Assembly (NCBI GenBank): GCA_002914805.1 | Contig: JXTB01000238.1 | Location: 446,300 to 510,299 of the forward strand | Source: Parasponia andersonii | Taxonomy: Eukaryota; Streptophyta; Magnoliopsida; Rosales; Cannabaceae | Length of the DNA stretch: 64,000 nt | Reading direction: 5' to 3' | Position numbers and translations under genes: made by a program | Notes under the pieces: generated by a model | Told to the model about the DNA's origin: nothing | The model's input: only the letters and a program-made list of their open reading frames with translations | The model's database searches: none | Shown: positions 11,732-22,784 of the stretch, in pieces | Position numbering within the stretch: position 1 is the first letter of the stretch | How the letters are laid out: each line of letters begins with the position of its first letter

Positions 11732-12319
11732 CTAAAAAAGAAACATAAGATGCATTTAATCATGTGCAAGCATTAGTCTACAGGTAAATTTATGAATTAG
11801 TTTATAAAATTAACCAAAGTACGACCTAGAAATAGGCGTGCTGGTTTGTCTATTGCATGTATACTTGCTGTGTGCGAGCAAATGCATAGGATCAATTTGG
11901 GGATACAAACCATAAAGTTGTGCTGATATCTATCTATTCGTCTAATCTAATATGGTCGAATTCCTTTTAATCGATCTATGGATTCGTCTAAGTTTCTATC
12001 CTATAAATTCGAGCAACTTTTTAGTAATTCGTCATTCAATTTATCAGTTCTATATTTGATTTTAATTTACAAACCTAGTGATTTTAGATGTCAGATTCTC
12101 CTATGGGTTTTGTCCAATTTTATATGTCAAGGATAATTATCGACATTCGATCAAAAGTCATATTCACGATTTTGGGTATTATCAATTCTAGTAAAACATA
12201 AAAGTTACGGTTAGTCCGATTAGTTAAAAAAGAAGGAAAAGAATCTACAATTTATATACTGTTCCTGTGAGTATTATTATATTGATGAAAATAGAAGGAA
12301 GAATTACCAACATCTGGTT

Positions 12320-13493
12320 GAAAAATCTCTAGAAGGCCTGAAATGATATCACAGAAAAGTTGACGTAATAGGTTCACTGGAGAGGACAAGGAAAGCTTTT
12401 GGATTTCACCAGAGTCGAGTTTTGGAGAGCTTTAGAAGCTTGAAAAGTTTCAAAGTTTCTGGAGAATGAAAATGATACTGAGGGGTAGAAGATTTGTTCG
12501 TTATATATGTTTTAAGATGAAGAAAATCTCAGTCGTAAGATGAGGAGTTAATTTTTGGATCTAATGGCCAGAATTCATGCGAGATAATTAATTTTTGAAA
12601 TCAAATCAATTTAATTTTTGAAATATGAAAAGATTTTGATTTGAAACGATAGCTGACATCATTATTATCAGTATACCTACTTGAGAAATTAAAGGGTTTT
12701 CTCGAGTCTCGCCAACCCTCTGGGAAGAGTGACACATGGATTATGTTTGACGAAAATGTATGTGTATTCTGAAAAGATATGGTTCAAGATTTTGTGACTT
12801 TTGAAAGTTTTGAGGTGACTTCGGAATATCACGTTCTTTAGCTCGCATTTATCAGAGTAGGAAGCTCCATTTAATTCTAAAGACCTAATGGAACTAGGGA
12901 GCAATTGTTGTGTGATCTAAAATCTATGTCATTGATCAACGCTAAAGAAGGAAAGTCAACGACTGAGGAGAATGCACCAAGTTGAATGTTGAAAACAACT
13001 AATAGTGCGACCTGCTCTTTACAGATAAATGAGCTACCATTAGAAAAGGAAACTAGATTAAGCTTCTTTAAACATGCAATCTGCAAAGAAAGGGAAATGA
13101 GCTTTTGAATAAAGATCAGACAATTTATTAGTTGGGACTCAATCTTATATAATTACCCAAAATTGTATTTTCTGAGTACTTTTTCTTTTCATAATTGGGA
13201 AACATGGAGTCACCTTCACTTATATAAAGGGGACTTAATCTCATAATTTTTTTTAATCTCCTAATCACTTCATTATAGACTCTGTAATTCTCTCTTTGTT
13301 TTTGTCTTGAGACATAGAGAAATTCTTATAATTCTTCAGAAAATAGTGAAGAATACTGAACGTATGCTTATCTTTTTTGTGACTGAACCATTATAAAATT
13401 CTTGTCTCTTTACTTTGCTTTACTTTTCAATTCATTTCACAAGTTACATTTCATAAATCTTAAAATTAATTATTGACAAAACCTCCGTCAACA
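12320..13493 (-). repeat. Tat-lineage LTR (LTR-B)
   Basis: Starts at 13493 on the minus strand with TGTTGACGGAGGTTTTG. It matches LTR-A for its first 600 bp and then continues about 570 bp further, with a TATA-like ATATATAA at 12501-12508. The inner end is not certain and no clear PBS was found; 12320 is the approximate point where LTR-like sequence gives way to a leader. Confidence 0.65.
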
Positions 13494-14121
13494 ATACTCT
13501 CTCTCTCTTTCTATATGTATATATATATACAAATATAATAAATGTAAGCCAAATTACTCTTAGTTAAACCACTTTAATTCTGAGTGTCATGTATCTAAAT
13601 TCTTATTGTTTATCCAAACTCTCGTCGTTTATTATTATTTTTCCGAAAACACATATCTTTAGTTGTTAAACCAATTTTCAGTATTAACAAGTAACATAGC
13701 CAATCCTCAACATCTGAGTTGTCAAAGACTCAATTCTCAAATTTTGCTTACATCTCCGAGCCTTATTAGCCAATTCACTTATCTCCATATATATAGGTAG
13801 GTAGCGAGCTTAGGCATGTTCTAGTACTATATAACCATATATATATATGTATATTATTTTTTTAATAGTGAAATATTAATAATATTCTCTTTTACACTCT
13901 CTCAATCTCACTACTTAACATATATATATTCCACTATAATTTATTGCGTTATTAAAATATTAAATTAAGTAATGAAATTCATATTTCGGACAATAAATCT
14001 AAAGAGTGTAAAAAAAAATGAAAAATAGAACGTATTTAGTGAAGTGAAAAGAGTCCTAATCTCCCGATTCTTAATTTTTTTTTTTTTTTTTAAAAAGGAG
14101 AATGGAGAAGTTCCCGCCATC

Positions 14122-14127
14122 CACGTG
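14122..14127. promoter_or_regulatory. G-box (CACGTG) upstream of the PFK4-like gene
   Basis: Perfect CACGTG in the context CCACGTGTAC, which also contains an ABRE-like ACGTGT core. bZIP and bHLH factors (light, ABA, PIF-type) bind this hexamer. It lies about 380 bp before the start codon. A single hexamer can be chance, but its placement in a GC-richer patch of an AT-rich promoter favours function. Confidence 0.4.
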
Positions 14128-14434
14128 TACCGCGGCTACTTCCGAGAAATTAACGAGAAAACAACCATAATGTGAAAAACTTCGGGACGATTTTGTAATT
14201 CCAATAACTTTTGTCTCTCAACCAACCAAGTGTCAAATTCCAAATAGTCAAATACAACGTGTCATCTCGCTTTAGTCAAAAGCATTCTATTCGTCTCCGC
14301 TTCCTAAAATCAGTGGATTCGACCGTATCAAATTTGGCCTCAACCTTTCTTCCCCAAAATTGCCTCAAATTCAATTCAAACACTTGAAGTTGCTCTTCTG
14401 CCCTATTCCAAAACTTGTTTCTCTTCGAGAATAC

Positions 14435-14456
14435 TCACACACACGCACACACACAC
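14435..14456. repeat. (CA)n microsatellite just upstream of PFK4 start
   Basis: An alternating CA tract with one CG interruption, followed directly by an AT-alternating block to about 14490. Both lie within 75 bp of the start codon, so they are in the 5'UTR or core promoter. Confidence 0.8.
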
Positions 14457-14506
14457 ATATAAATATATAAATATATATATTTATATATACGGAAATATCT
14501 TCTTCA

Positions 14507-17500
14507 ATGGAATTCACAATATCTTCTGGTCTGGCCAAATCGTCTATTTCAATGGCTCCCTCTTTCCTCGTAACTCGCTCCAAATCGCAAGCCTCAGCTT
14601 TATCCAATCGTTCCCACCTCCCCAAGCCATTTTTCAAATCCAGAAGCTTCAGCATATTCCCTCTCGTTTCGCGCCATAACCATCCAATCAGATCACAAAG
14701 CTCCAACCAGGCAGCTGACAATGGCTTTGTTCTTGAAGATGTTCCTCACTTGACCAATTTTCGCCCAGATTTACCGGTATCTTTTTCCTTTTGGGTTATT
14801 ATTTATTTAGATATACGCATATGCGTCGTGTTGTGTAATCTATTATTAATCTCTATTGAAAATGGTATTTGATATAATAATCGTTCTTGTTGTGAATCAG
14901 ACATATGCAAATCCTTTGCAAAATAGCCAAGCTTATGCGATTGTCAAGTAAGTTTTATTGTTTCTTGGTGATGGAGTTTTATCTTGATCATCTCTGAGGA
15001 TTTGGTTTTCTACAGCCCATTACACATTTGAGCTTTCTATTTCCATAGGCAAACTTTTGTAAGGCCAGAAGATGTGGTTGCAGAAAGAGTAAGTGCTTTG
15101 CTTCATTCACTTGTTTAAGCGTCTTTTTCTTTCTTAGCTTTGACAGTCTCCTTGGCCAATTACTAGTAATGGGTTACCCTTTATTTATGATTTTCCTCAC
15201 AAAATTTATATGGGTTTAGATTGTTGTTAAAAGGGATAGTCCTAGAGGAGTGCATTTTAGGCGCGCTGGGCCGCGAGAAAAGGTAACTAATTTCCTCTAG
15301 GAGTTAAAATTTGGTGTTTTTGGTTGATCAAAGAATGGTAAAAACGGATCTTTGGTTAATGCTTAGGTCTATTTCAAGTCAGACGAAGTTCGTGCTTGTA
15401 TAGTGACTTGTGGAGGTTTATGCCCTGGGATTAATACAGTGATCAGGGAGATAGTGTGTGGCTTGAGCTATATGTATGGCATTGAGGATATACTTGGAAT
15501 CGAGGTGACTCTGATGATCATTTTCATATCAAATTACTGCCATGTATTTCATTGTTTTTGCAGTTTTTGACCTTTGTTTTGGTACTAATGAAAACTTTCA
15601 GGGAGGGTATAGAGGCTTTTACTCTAAAAATACATTGAGATTGACACCTAAAGTAGTAAATGACATTCATAAGCGTGGTGGCACCTTTCTTCGCACTTCA
15701 CGAGGAGGTCATGATACCCACAAGATAGTTGATAACATACAAGACCGAGGAATAAATCAGGTAGATCTACATTCTCTTTTGCGTGACCATCAGGGTCCCT
15801 CTTTACAGAACTTAAGAGCAAAAAGTACAGTTTTTAAGGAAATAAATAAGAAGAGAAAGTTAACGATATTTGTTTAGGTTTATATCATTGGAGGAGATGG
15901 CACTCAAAAAGGAGCAGCTCTAATATACAAGGTGACTGATTCCTCAATAGCAAATTTGTTTCCTTCAAACTGGTTTTGATGGAGTTGTGTCCATAGCATG
16001 TTATGACATGAATGTATTTTGTTTAAGGAAGTCGAGAAACGAGGTCTTCATGTAGCAGTTGCTGGAATCCCTAAAACAATTGATAATGATATTGCCGTAA
16101 GTTATACTTAACCATCATTTATAATTGGTATTCATGTGAATTTAGGTTCAATTTCTGATTTTCCTTTTTATTAACTTGTGTGTGTGTGTGCACACGCGTG
16201 CGTGTGCAGGGGCGGGTGGGCTATGGATAATCCTGATTTCTTTGAAAAGTGCCACTGAGATTCTTACCTATGTGCAGGAACAAGTTAATTTAGTTCTAAA
16301 TTCTCAGCACCTTCTGTATTGTCCTCGTAAAATGGGCCAAAAGCTTCAAAATTCTAATTGAGTTAATTTTGATTAAAAAAAAAGTTAAAATCTTCATACA
16401 ATGTCTATTGTCCTAGTAAAGTGGGCCAAAAGCTTCAAAATTCTACTGCAGCTAATTTTGATTGAAGAGATTAAATCCATCCAAAGTCTGTTTTCTTCCT
16501 GAATAGTTGTAAACATTTGTGTTCTCCTCAAGTTTCATAATCTTAGATTAGTCAATTTTATGGAGCTTTGTAGAAATCTTTTGCCAGTGTTTACCAAATA
16601 TGAGAAAATAGTTTTTTTTTTTCGCTTTCCATGTTCCTTTATCATTTATATTCTTTAGGGTTCTGTACTTTCATATTAGATTTTTTTTTTTTTTCAATTT
16701 TTATTTACTGGTACGATGAACTATTGCAAATAGGTCATAGACAAATCTTTTGGTTTTGATACTGCTGTTGAAGAAGCTCAAAGAGCCATTAATGCTGCAC
16801 ATGTGGAGGTTGAAAGTGTGGAAAATGGAGTGGGAATTGTCAAACTGATGGGAAGATACAGTGGTAAGTGCATTAGAGTATAGATTCATTAGAATAAAAT
16901 TGTTACTTTTCTTCTAGGAGAATGACTAGCAGTTAATGTTGTGGCTTTCTTAGTATTCTACTCATTAATTTTCTTGCCATTTATTTGGCTTTTTTTCATC
17001 GGCAGGATTCATTGCTATGTTTGCAACTTTGGCTAGTCGCGATGTGGTAAGATCTTATCTCTAGTTCACTGTACAGATATATCAAATCTTAAGTTTATGG
17101 GGTAAAAGTATGCAGTAGCAATACATCAATCCTCGTCCGTAATATGAAAAGCAAGAAAAAGTTACGAAAGATAAGAACTACTAGGTTTTGGACACATTAT
17201 TCTAGTTGTTCTAGAGTGCCATCACGAATTAATTATGGAATTGATGGACTATGATATCATTTTGTGCTTTCTGTTAAATTTCAGTTAAATTTAATTAACT
17301 GATCTTGTTGTTAGTCGTGAGGAATATGACTTTATGTTGACAACAGGTAATGAGCCACTGATAGTTGCTGTGACAGGATTGTTGCCTGATTCCAGAGTCT
17401 CCATTCTATTTGGAAGGCCGGGGTGGGCTTTTTGAGTTTATTGAAGAGCGGCTTAAAGAAAATGGACATGTGGTAATTGTGATAGCCGAAGGAGCAGGGC

Positions 17501-18918
17501 AGGAATATGTTGCTCAGGAGATTGAAACAATTGAGAAGAAAGACGCATCTGGAAACAAGCTCCTCTTGGATGTTGGTCTGTGGCTAACTGACAAGATTAA
17601 GGTATACCTTTATGTGTGTTCGTTTGTATGCATAGGAGGCTTTGAACTGGAGGTTATGGTATATATACTTTAATTCTACTGATGTAGTTTTATCTGTATC
17701 ACACGTCTCAGGCTCATTTTACAAAGGTTCGGAAGATGGCGATAAATATGAAATACATAGGTATCAAAATTGTGGGTGTGACCTTTTCTCTGCCGAAGGG
17801 CAGTAGATAAGTTGCTTTTGGTTTTGCTAATCACTGTTTCTTTTTCGTATGCTACACTCAGATTTTCAAAAAAAAAATAGCCAATCGCAAGTTTACATTG
17901 AGGGAACTTTGCGAGAGCTATCTTTGGCAATCCTGCCAGACTATATAGTTGTATTAAGGGAAATTGGAGAAATTAGACCTTACCATAGTAACTTTCAGTA
18001 GAAGGCGATGTTGAGCGTAGTCAAGTTATAGCTTAAAATACTATTTTTACTATCAGTTTTAAAAAATATGCCTTTTTTTTAAGAAGTGCTCGTCCAAATA
18101 GACCATTTTGCAGAGACCCAAGGACTCAATATTTTTCTTCAATAGTTCTCGTTATAAATTAATTACTTAATTTAGTTGTATGAAAATCCGTACAAATTTA
18201 CTGAAGAGTATTCTGGGCAAGATGATTCCCAAATCAATTCCTCTAGAAAAGTCTGATTTCTTTGTTCTTTATCTCTTCTTTACAGATCCTACTTATATGA
18301 TTCGAGCGATTCCAAGTAATGCGTCGGACAACATTTACTGCACTCTTCTCGCTCAGAGTGCTGTTCATGGGGCCATGGCTGGATACAGTGGCTTCACAGT
18401 TGGACCTGTGAATAGCAAGCATGCTTACATTCCGATCTCTGTAAGAACTTTCTCCCATGTCTATTCATGCCTGTTTTTCAACTTGTTGCTTAAATTACAT
18501 TTCATTTCACCACTATGGTATGGTTCAGAAAATTAGTTTCTCTAGAATTGTGATTCATGTCACTGCTGTTATCGAACAGCTAAAATCGTGAAAATAATGC
18601 TCTTAAGTCTTAACTACATGGTTGGTTGTTGTATCTCTTTTACTCTTTTCCTTACATTGAAACGAATGATGTCTATAGTGTTATGCACAAGAAAATAGTT
18701 AGGTAGTCTGCTATCAAACTTATCAGGATAAGCTTGGTGTGGTTTTCCAGCGTGTGACTGAGACGCAAAATACAGTCAAGTTGACGGATAGGATGTGGGC
18801 CAGACTTCTTGCATCCACAAATCAACCTAGTTTTTTGGGTTGCAATGATATGCCACAAGAAAGAATAGGCAAGGAGACTATCGATGTGATCAGCAGCACA
18901 GAGATATCTAGTTCATAG
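14507..18918 (+). CDS. PFK4: ATP-dependent 6-phosphofructokinase, plastid PFK4-like, 14 exons, 535 aa
   Basis: Transfers phosphate from ATP to fructose 6-phosphate, the committed step of glycolysis. Exons: 14507-14776, 14901-14947, 15049-15088, 15220-15282, 15367-15504, 15602-15760, 15878-15931, 16028-16096, 16734-16863, 17006-17046, 17377-17601, 17712-17760, 18286-18440, 18751-18918. All introns are GT..AG, the sum is 1608 nt and the frame is open. Residues 1-70 are Ser/Arg/Lys-rich without acids after E2, a chloroplast transit peptide. Key sites: GGLCPG 156-161, GGDGT 244-248 (Gly, not the Asp typical of PPi-dependent enzymes), PKTIDND 272-278 with catalytic Asp276, MGR 319-321, IPE 342-344, DPTYMIRA 429-436. 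Length and domain order fit the Arabidopsis PFK4 type, including the [10 protein letters not shown] segment after the transit peptide. Met16 (AATGGCT) is a possible alternative start. No truncation or missing catalytic residue is seen. Orthology to PFK4 rather than another PFK is inferred from the N-terminal region and overall match. Confidence 0.95.
16177..16208. repeat. 32-bp strictly alternating pyrimidine-purine tract in PFK intron 8
   Basis: A (TG)n run continues into CACACGCG and TGCGTGTGCA without a break in the pyrimidine-purine alternation. Such tracts favour the Z-DNA conformation. It lies in the 637-bp intron between exons 8 and 9. Confidence 0.8.
16318..16463 (+). repeat. 89-bp-period partial tandem duplication in PFK intron 8
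   Basis: Two copies of a segment starting ATTGTCCT(C/A)GTAAA(A/G)TGGGCC and ending TAATTTTGATT lie at 16318-16374 and 16407-16463, with a spacer. They differ at a few positions. No coding potential. Confidence 0.75.
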
Positions 18919-20567
18919 ATTTTATTGAGCTGTTCACAAATTCACTTGGACCAGCACTATTGCTAGAAGCTGTTTGATCCTGTTCGAATTCATTTAGACA
19001 ACCTCAAGGTAGAACTTTGATTTTATCACAAGTGGTTATTGTATTGATAAATTATGTTTGTAATTCTCATAAATTTTACTGATACTTTGATTGTAAAATG
19101 ATATGGCGCATTACACCGGTTTCATGAATCCGATCATAATGAAACTGATAATTTGATTCGTTCACTGTTTGTTGAAGCATGTATTACTGTTTCCTGCTAT
19201 AATCTAACTGACACGACAACGTTTCTTACCCTTCAAGCTTATAAATCTTTTGTTTCTAACAAATATGACCACTTAGTGTCTATACGTAGAATTGTACAAT
19301 TATACGTATTCCGTTATGCACGTGAGATCATCTAGATAAATGCTGGTGACGGCAGCAATAAATTGGGCGAAAATATTGTCCTTGTCCTACATCTATGAGC
19401 TGTGAATTCCCAGCAAATTGCATCTTGTGGCCATCATATTAGTAACTTTTAATGCCCCGGTTGCCCACTAGAATGCATTGTATAATGATGTGTACGGAAC
19501 AAACAGACAAATCTATTTTTGCTAGGTCCACTTGAGGGTACCTTCAATCCATTTCAATGCTTTCAGTCCCTCTATAATCTCTTGCGGATAACGTTTTATC
19601 AAGTCCCTAGGAATTCTTGTTATTTTGCTAAAAGGGTGCTAGTGGGTACTTGACTCTCAGAATTTTGATGGACTTACAACTACAAGTGGTTCATGTATCA
19701 TTCCGGAACTGTCTTTGGAAGACATGCCATGACTGAAATACGCAAGAGCGGGCTTATTGGTTCCCCTCCCTCTGTCCATGTCCCCCAATTAATCATAGGG
19801 CTCTGATTCTTATGGTGAATTTTTCAACCTTAGCCTGTATAGGATCAATAAAGTTTTCAACGTGCTTGCGCTGAAAATCAAGGGAAGCAAGAAGTCTATT
19901 GTTTGACAAATGAGATGGAAGATCTTAAAGAGTTTAGCTTGCTTCCCCATCTGCTGGAACTATCTATTCAAAATTATTGCTTGGGTTAAAATGTTGGGCA
20001 TAGAGTACATAATTGGGGAAGACAATTGATTATTTTAGTTCTCCCACTTGGATTAATTCAAAATAAATTATGTCTACCAATTTTTTTTTATTTTTCTTTT
20101 GAACAAGTGACAAAGAAAAAAAAGAACTACTAGCCAATAACGAAATATCTTGAATGACAGAATGATGGTGATCGGACTTGTTATTATTGTTATGCTATTT
20201 TCATACATCTACATAAACGTCCTAGAACTTGGTGTAGTATAATTGAAGCCCAAACTAACATGTTAAAATGTTTGGCGTATAGTACATTGAAAGGGGTATA
20301 GTACTATTATTACTAATCGGGTCAGGTCTGTCTATGACCACAAAAACTTCATTATTAACACCGCAGTGATGCTATTATTTCTTTGTTTATACTAACAGGT
20401 CATCAAATAAGCATAATGTAAATCAATATCCTTAAGACATTTTGTACATAATTCGTGAATTTTACAACATTTTACAAAGTCAACGCTGAGTTTTACAATA
20501 ATTTCCATAACACTTTCTCTTAGCTCAGCCTTAGGCCATTCGCTAATAATGAAAACACCCCCATTAG
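18919..20567. other. 3' flank of PFK4 and intergenic sequence
   Basis: The first 200 bp are AT-rich and would hold the PFK4 3'UTR; no single polyadenylation signal stands out. The remainder has no recognisable gene, repeat or transposon end. Two short open stretches (for example 19153-19335) match nothing known to me. Confidence 0.5.
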
Positions 20568-20911
20568 ATGAGAACTACCGTCCAAAGTAATTTACAAGTG
20601 ACGGTGGTGCAGCTAAAAGCCGGTGCCACGTGGCAACTGCGGACCAAACTTCGATTCCGAGAGCTTCATCTAATTCCCACCCAACTACTTTTACACTTTT
20701 GCCCCCCCCCCCACCCCAAAGCACAAAACGACGCCGTCTTGGAGGTGAGAGTTAGAGACTTATGTCTGCCTCCAGGCCCTCCGACCTCCGTCGTCGTTTT
20801 ACGCCATAAAACCAGCTTGCGTTGACCTCGCATTGCGTGTTCGCCTCTCCAATCATTTATCGCCACGTCATCGTCCGGGTTTCCGAGATACCGGCCATCG
20901 ATTACAGTAGA
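20568..20911. promoter_or_regulatory. GC-richer region downstream of ERF-a with G-box palindrome
   Basis: This stretch is noticeably GC-richer than its surroundings. It contains the 12-bp perfect palindrome TGCCACGTGGCA (20624-20635), a C-run (20701-20711), AAAACGACGCCGTC (20725-20738, similar to ACGACG-type elements common near plant gene starts), and GCCACGTCAT near 20862. It lies immediately after the ERF-a stop codon, so it includes that gene's 3'UTR. It could also be an enhancer or a former promoter. Confidence 0.4.
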
Positions 20912-21604
20912 CTAATCTGAAAACAGCGCCGTCCAACTCCAGCTCTGATTAGCCGGCTCGAAGCTCTCGGGTTCCTGAGCCTCTTCCGGCGCCGACTTCC
21001 TCCTCTTTCGGGTCCGACCCGTATTCTCCGGCGGGTCGGATTGCCCGGCCTCCAGCGGGAAATTCAGGATTGCTTTCCGCCCCCTCATCTTGAACGCGGC
21101 AAAGTCATAGGCCTTGGCGGCGTCCACGTCGGTGTCGAACGTCCCCAGCCAAACCCGGCTCCCTTTCCGGGTCGGGTCACGGATCTCCGCGGCGAACTTC
21201 CCCCACGGCCTCCGCCGGACTCCCCTGTAGTGCCTTTTCTGGCCGGAGTACTCCGTCGTCGTCTTCTGAGACGGCGACTTCGAGACGACGAAAGATCCTG
21301 GCGACGCTAAGTCGATAAGGTCAGTTTCGGATTTGGGTTCCAAAATCAAGTCCGGGAAGTGATCTGGGTCGTGGGTAATCGGGTTCGAAACGGGGGAATT
21401 GGAGTCGGATTCGGATTGGGAGTACTCGGGTTTGACGGGTTGGAGCTGATAGGAGGAACACGTAGAGGTAGAGGTAGTGGTAGAGAGTTTTGGGGTGTAA
21501 TTAGAGGCACTCAAAGTGGTAATGAAGGCATCTGTAGAGGCAAAGTCACCTAGGAGATGTTGCCGAATGAGTTCCAGAGTTGAGAATTCGTCTACTTCTT
21601 CCAT
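20912..21604 (-). CDS. AP2/ERF transcription factor, group IX (ERF-a), 230 aa, intronless
   Basis: Nuclear DNA-binding regulator of the ethylene/jasmonate-responsive ERF family, expected to bind GCC-box type sites. The AP2 domain spans about residues 125-185: [38 protein letters not shown], with the Ala and Asp that distinguish ERF from DREB types. The N-terminus [16 protein letters not shown] (8-23) is shared with ERF-b. A basic RTRKRRK (197-203) after the domain is a likely nuclear signal. The C-terminus is acidic/aromatic ([10 protein letters not shown]), a possible activation tail. The start at 21604 is preferred over an in-frame ATG at 21661, because the latter adds a Lys-rich non-conserved 19 residues and sits about 60 bp below the best TATA (21723-21731). 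Group IX is inferred from domain wording; the exact subgroup is uncertain. Confidence 0.93.
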   Translation of the reverse strand: MEEVDEFSTLELIRQHLLGDFASTDAFITTLSASNYTPKLSTTTSTSTCSSYQLQPVKPEYSQSESDSNSPVSNPITHDPDHFPDLILEPKSETDLIDLASPGSFVVSKSPSQKTTTEYSGQKRHYRGVRRRPWGKFAAEIRDPTRKGSRVWLGTFDTDVDAAKAYDFAAFKMRGRKAILNFPLEAGQSDPPENTGRTRKRRKSAPEEAQEPESFEPANQSWSWTALFSD

Positions 21605-21722
21605 TTTTTTTTTTTTGGTGGTTGTTAATCTTCTCAAGTTGATGCTAGCAAAGAAATTCAAGGACTAAATATATTTTTACTATGGTACATGTATGTATAA
21701 TATGGTGTGTGTGTGTGTATGT

Positions 21723-21731
21723 ATTTATATA
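21723..21731 (-). promoter_or_regulatory. candidate TATA box of ERF-a
   Basis: Minus-strand TATATAAAT lies about 120 bp upstream of the chosen start codon, which would give a 5'UTR of about 85-90 nt. A (TG)n run (21703-21718) lies between it and the gene. A second AT-rich candidate at about 21670 would leave a very short leader. Confidence 0.5.
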
Positions 21732-21739
21732 CATGAACA

Positions 21740-22186
21740 TTGGCATGCAGCAACAGATTCTGATTATGTCCAATCATAGAAATCGACATCAAATTTAATG
21801 CGAAACCAAACTAGAGACACCGGGGGCTTAACTAGCTAGCTAAAATTACGTATTAATTCTATATATACACGGTTTTCACTCTGATACTTTTGCAACATAT
21901 CTGATCAATTCTCAAATTGTATTGTATTTTATAAGTAAGAAAGAGCGTAAAGCACATTTTTATTTATTATTAAAAAAAAAAGAAAAAAGAAGAGACGTAC
22001 AAATATGAAGTAATGAACAAACTTATATAATTCTAGTTGTCCGCTAGTGGGTTTGACATTATTCATCAACGTAACGTGGGACCAATGGCAAAATGACATA
22101 CACATAACAAACCAGGATTTTTGCAAGTAAACATTTATATATATATATATATATATGGATGCCAATCCAATATGTATTTTTTTTCT
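21740..22186. other. upstream flank of ERF-a
   Basis: AT-rich sequence with a (AT)n run at about 22137-22156. No gene seen. It probably contains distal ERF-a regulatory sequence. Confidence 0.4.
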
Positions 22187-22360
22187 TACCTATACGTAGG
22201 TATTTTTTTTTAGCCGTTAGATCACCATCTAATCTAATGGTTATAATGAAGTGCATGAAAAGACGTGCATCATTAATGCTCTTCCTCTCTCTTACTTTTT
22301 ACAATAAAAAAATGTGCATGCTAAATTTTCATTGGCCAAATTGATACCTATGCATAGATA
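22187..22360. mobile_element. small MITE-like element with palindromic ends
   Basis: The left end TACCTATACGTAGGTA (22187-22202) and the right end ATACCTATGCATAGATA (22344-22360) are each near-palindromes and also match each other as inverted repeats, flanked inward by T-run and A-run respectively. Just inside the left end is a second imperfect palindrome, TAGCCGTTAGAT..ATCTAATCTAATGGTTA (22211-22243). No ORF is present. It shares this plan with 23144-23683. Confidence 0.4.
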
Positions 22361-22622
22361 AAAAAAAAAAAACATACTTACTGGGGTTGGTGCCCTATAT
22401 ATATATAGCTTTTGTGTTTCTCTAAAAATTTAAATTTCATTTTTAGAGTTTTTTTTTTTCGTCTTGAACTATACGTAGTTTGTATAAGTAATACTTTGCC
22501 ACATGGTATAAAAGGTAAAAAGGTGGAAATTGGCCGGTGACTTCAAATGTTGTCAAAATGCGCGCTTAACTAAAAATGGGTATACCACCGAGCGGGGGTG
22601 GTTTGAATAAAGTTGTGAGTTC

Positions 22623-22632
22623 GTTCGAATCC
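22623..22632 (+). other. B-box-like motif of a possible tRNA-derived SINE relic
   Basis: GTTCGAATCC matches the RNA polymerase III B box. A convincing A box about 30-40 bp upstream is not seen, and no poly-A/T tail or flanking duplication was found. This may be a worn SINE or chance. Confidence 0.2.
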
Positions 22633-22784
22633 TGGTAGTTTTTTTGAGAGTTTGAGATGAATGATTGGTTATTGTCATCTTAGGATTCGACGGAAAGCAT
22701 TTACAATTAAATTATACTATTGCTTTATTAGCAACTATATTCAGTGGGGTTAGGACGATGCGTCACCTAATGAGATAAGACTCG

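Larger units (their letters stand above)
9747..13493 (-). mobile_element. partial Tat-lineage Ty3/gypsy element: LTR plus extra ORF
   Basis: Read on the minus strand this contains an LTR starting at 13493 (about 12320-13493), a leader, and an extra ORF region from 11731 to 9747. No gag, protease or pol follows. Tat elements such as Ogre carry an additional ORF upstream of gag, and the order here fits that. Its LTR is homologous to the LTR fragment at 5758-6335 but in inverted orientation, so the two Tat pieces lie tail to tail. Confidence 0.7.
13494..14506 (+). promoter_or_regulatory. upstream region of the PFK4-like gene
   Basis: Contains a CT/TA microsatellite next to the LTR (13498-13530) and a palindromic G-box CACGTG at 14122-14127, about 380 bp before the start codon, in a short GC-richer patch. 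An alternating (CA)n run at 14435-14456 merges into a TATA-rich block at 14457-14490 directly before the ATG. The TATA-rich block is too close to the ATG for an ordinary 5'UTR, so the transcription start cannot be assigned by eye. Confidence 0.45.

Noticed and set aside
13888-14014. Short inverted pair (CTTTTACACTCT / AGAGTGTAAAA) before PFK4
   Set aside because: Only about 12 bp with weak extension; not enough to call a MITE.
14371-14721. 116-codon minus-strand frame over the PFK4 start
   Set aside because: Antisense of exon 1 and of the CA/TA repeat (Ile-Tyr and Val-Cys runs); no family match.
15878-15931. Possibility that the PFK gene is a PPi-dependent phosphofructokinase (PFP)
   Set aside because: The key residue after GGD is Gly (GGDGT), not Asp, and the length and N-terminal transit peptide fit plant ATP-PFK rather than PFP subunits.
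21041-21553. Plus-strand open frames of 89 and 64 codons
   Set aside because: Antisense shadows of ERF-a.
21605-21661. Upstream in-frame ATG extending ERF-a by 19 residues
   Set aside because: The extension is Lys-rich from a poly-T tract, is not seen in ERF-b, and would leave almost no leader after the nearest AT-rich promoter motif.
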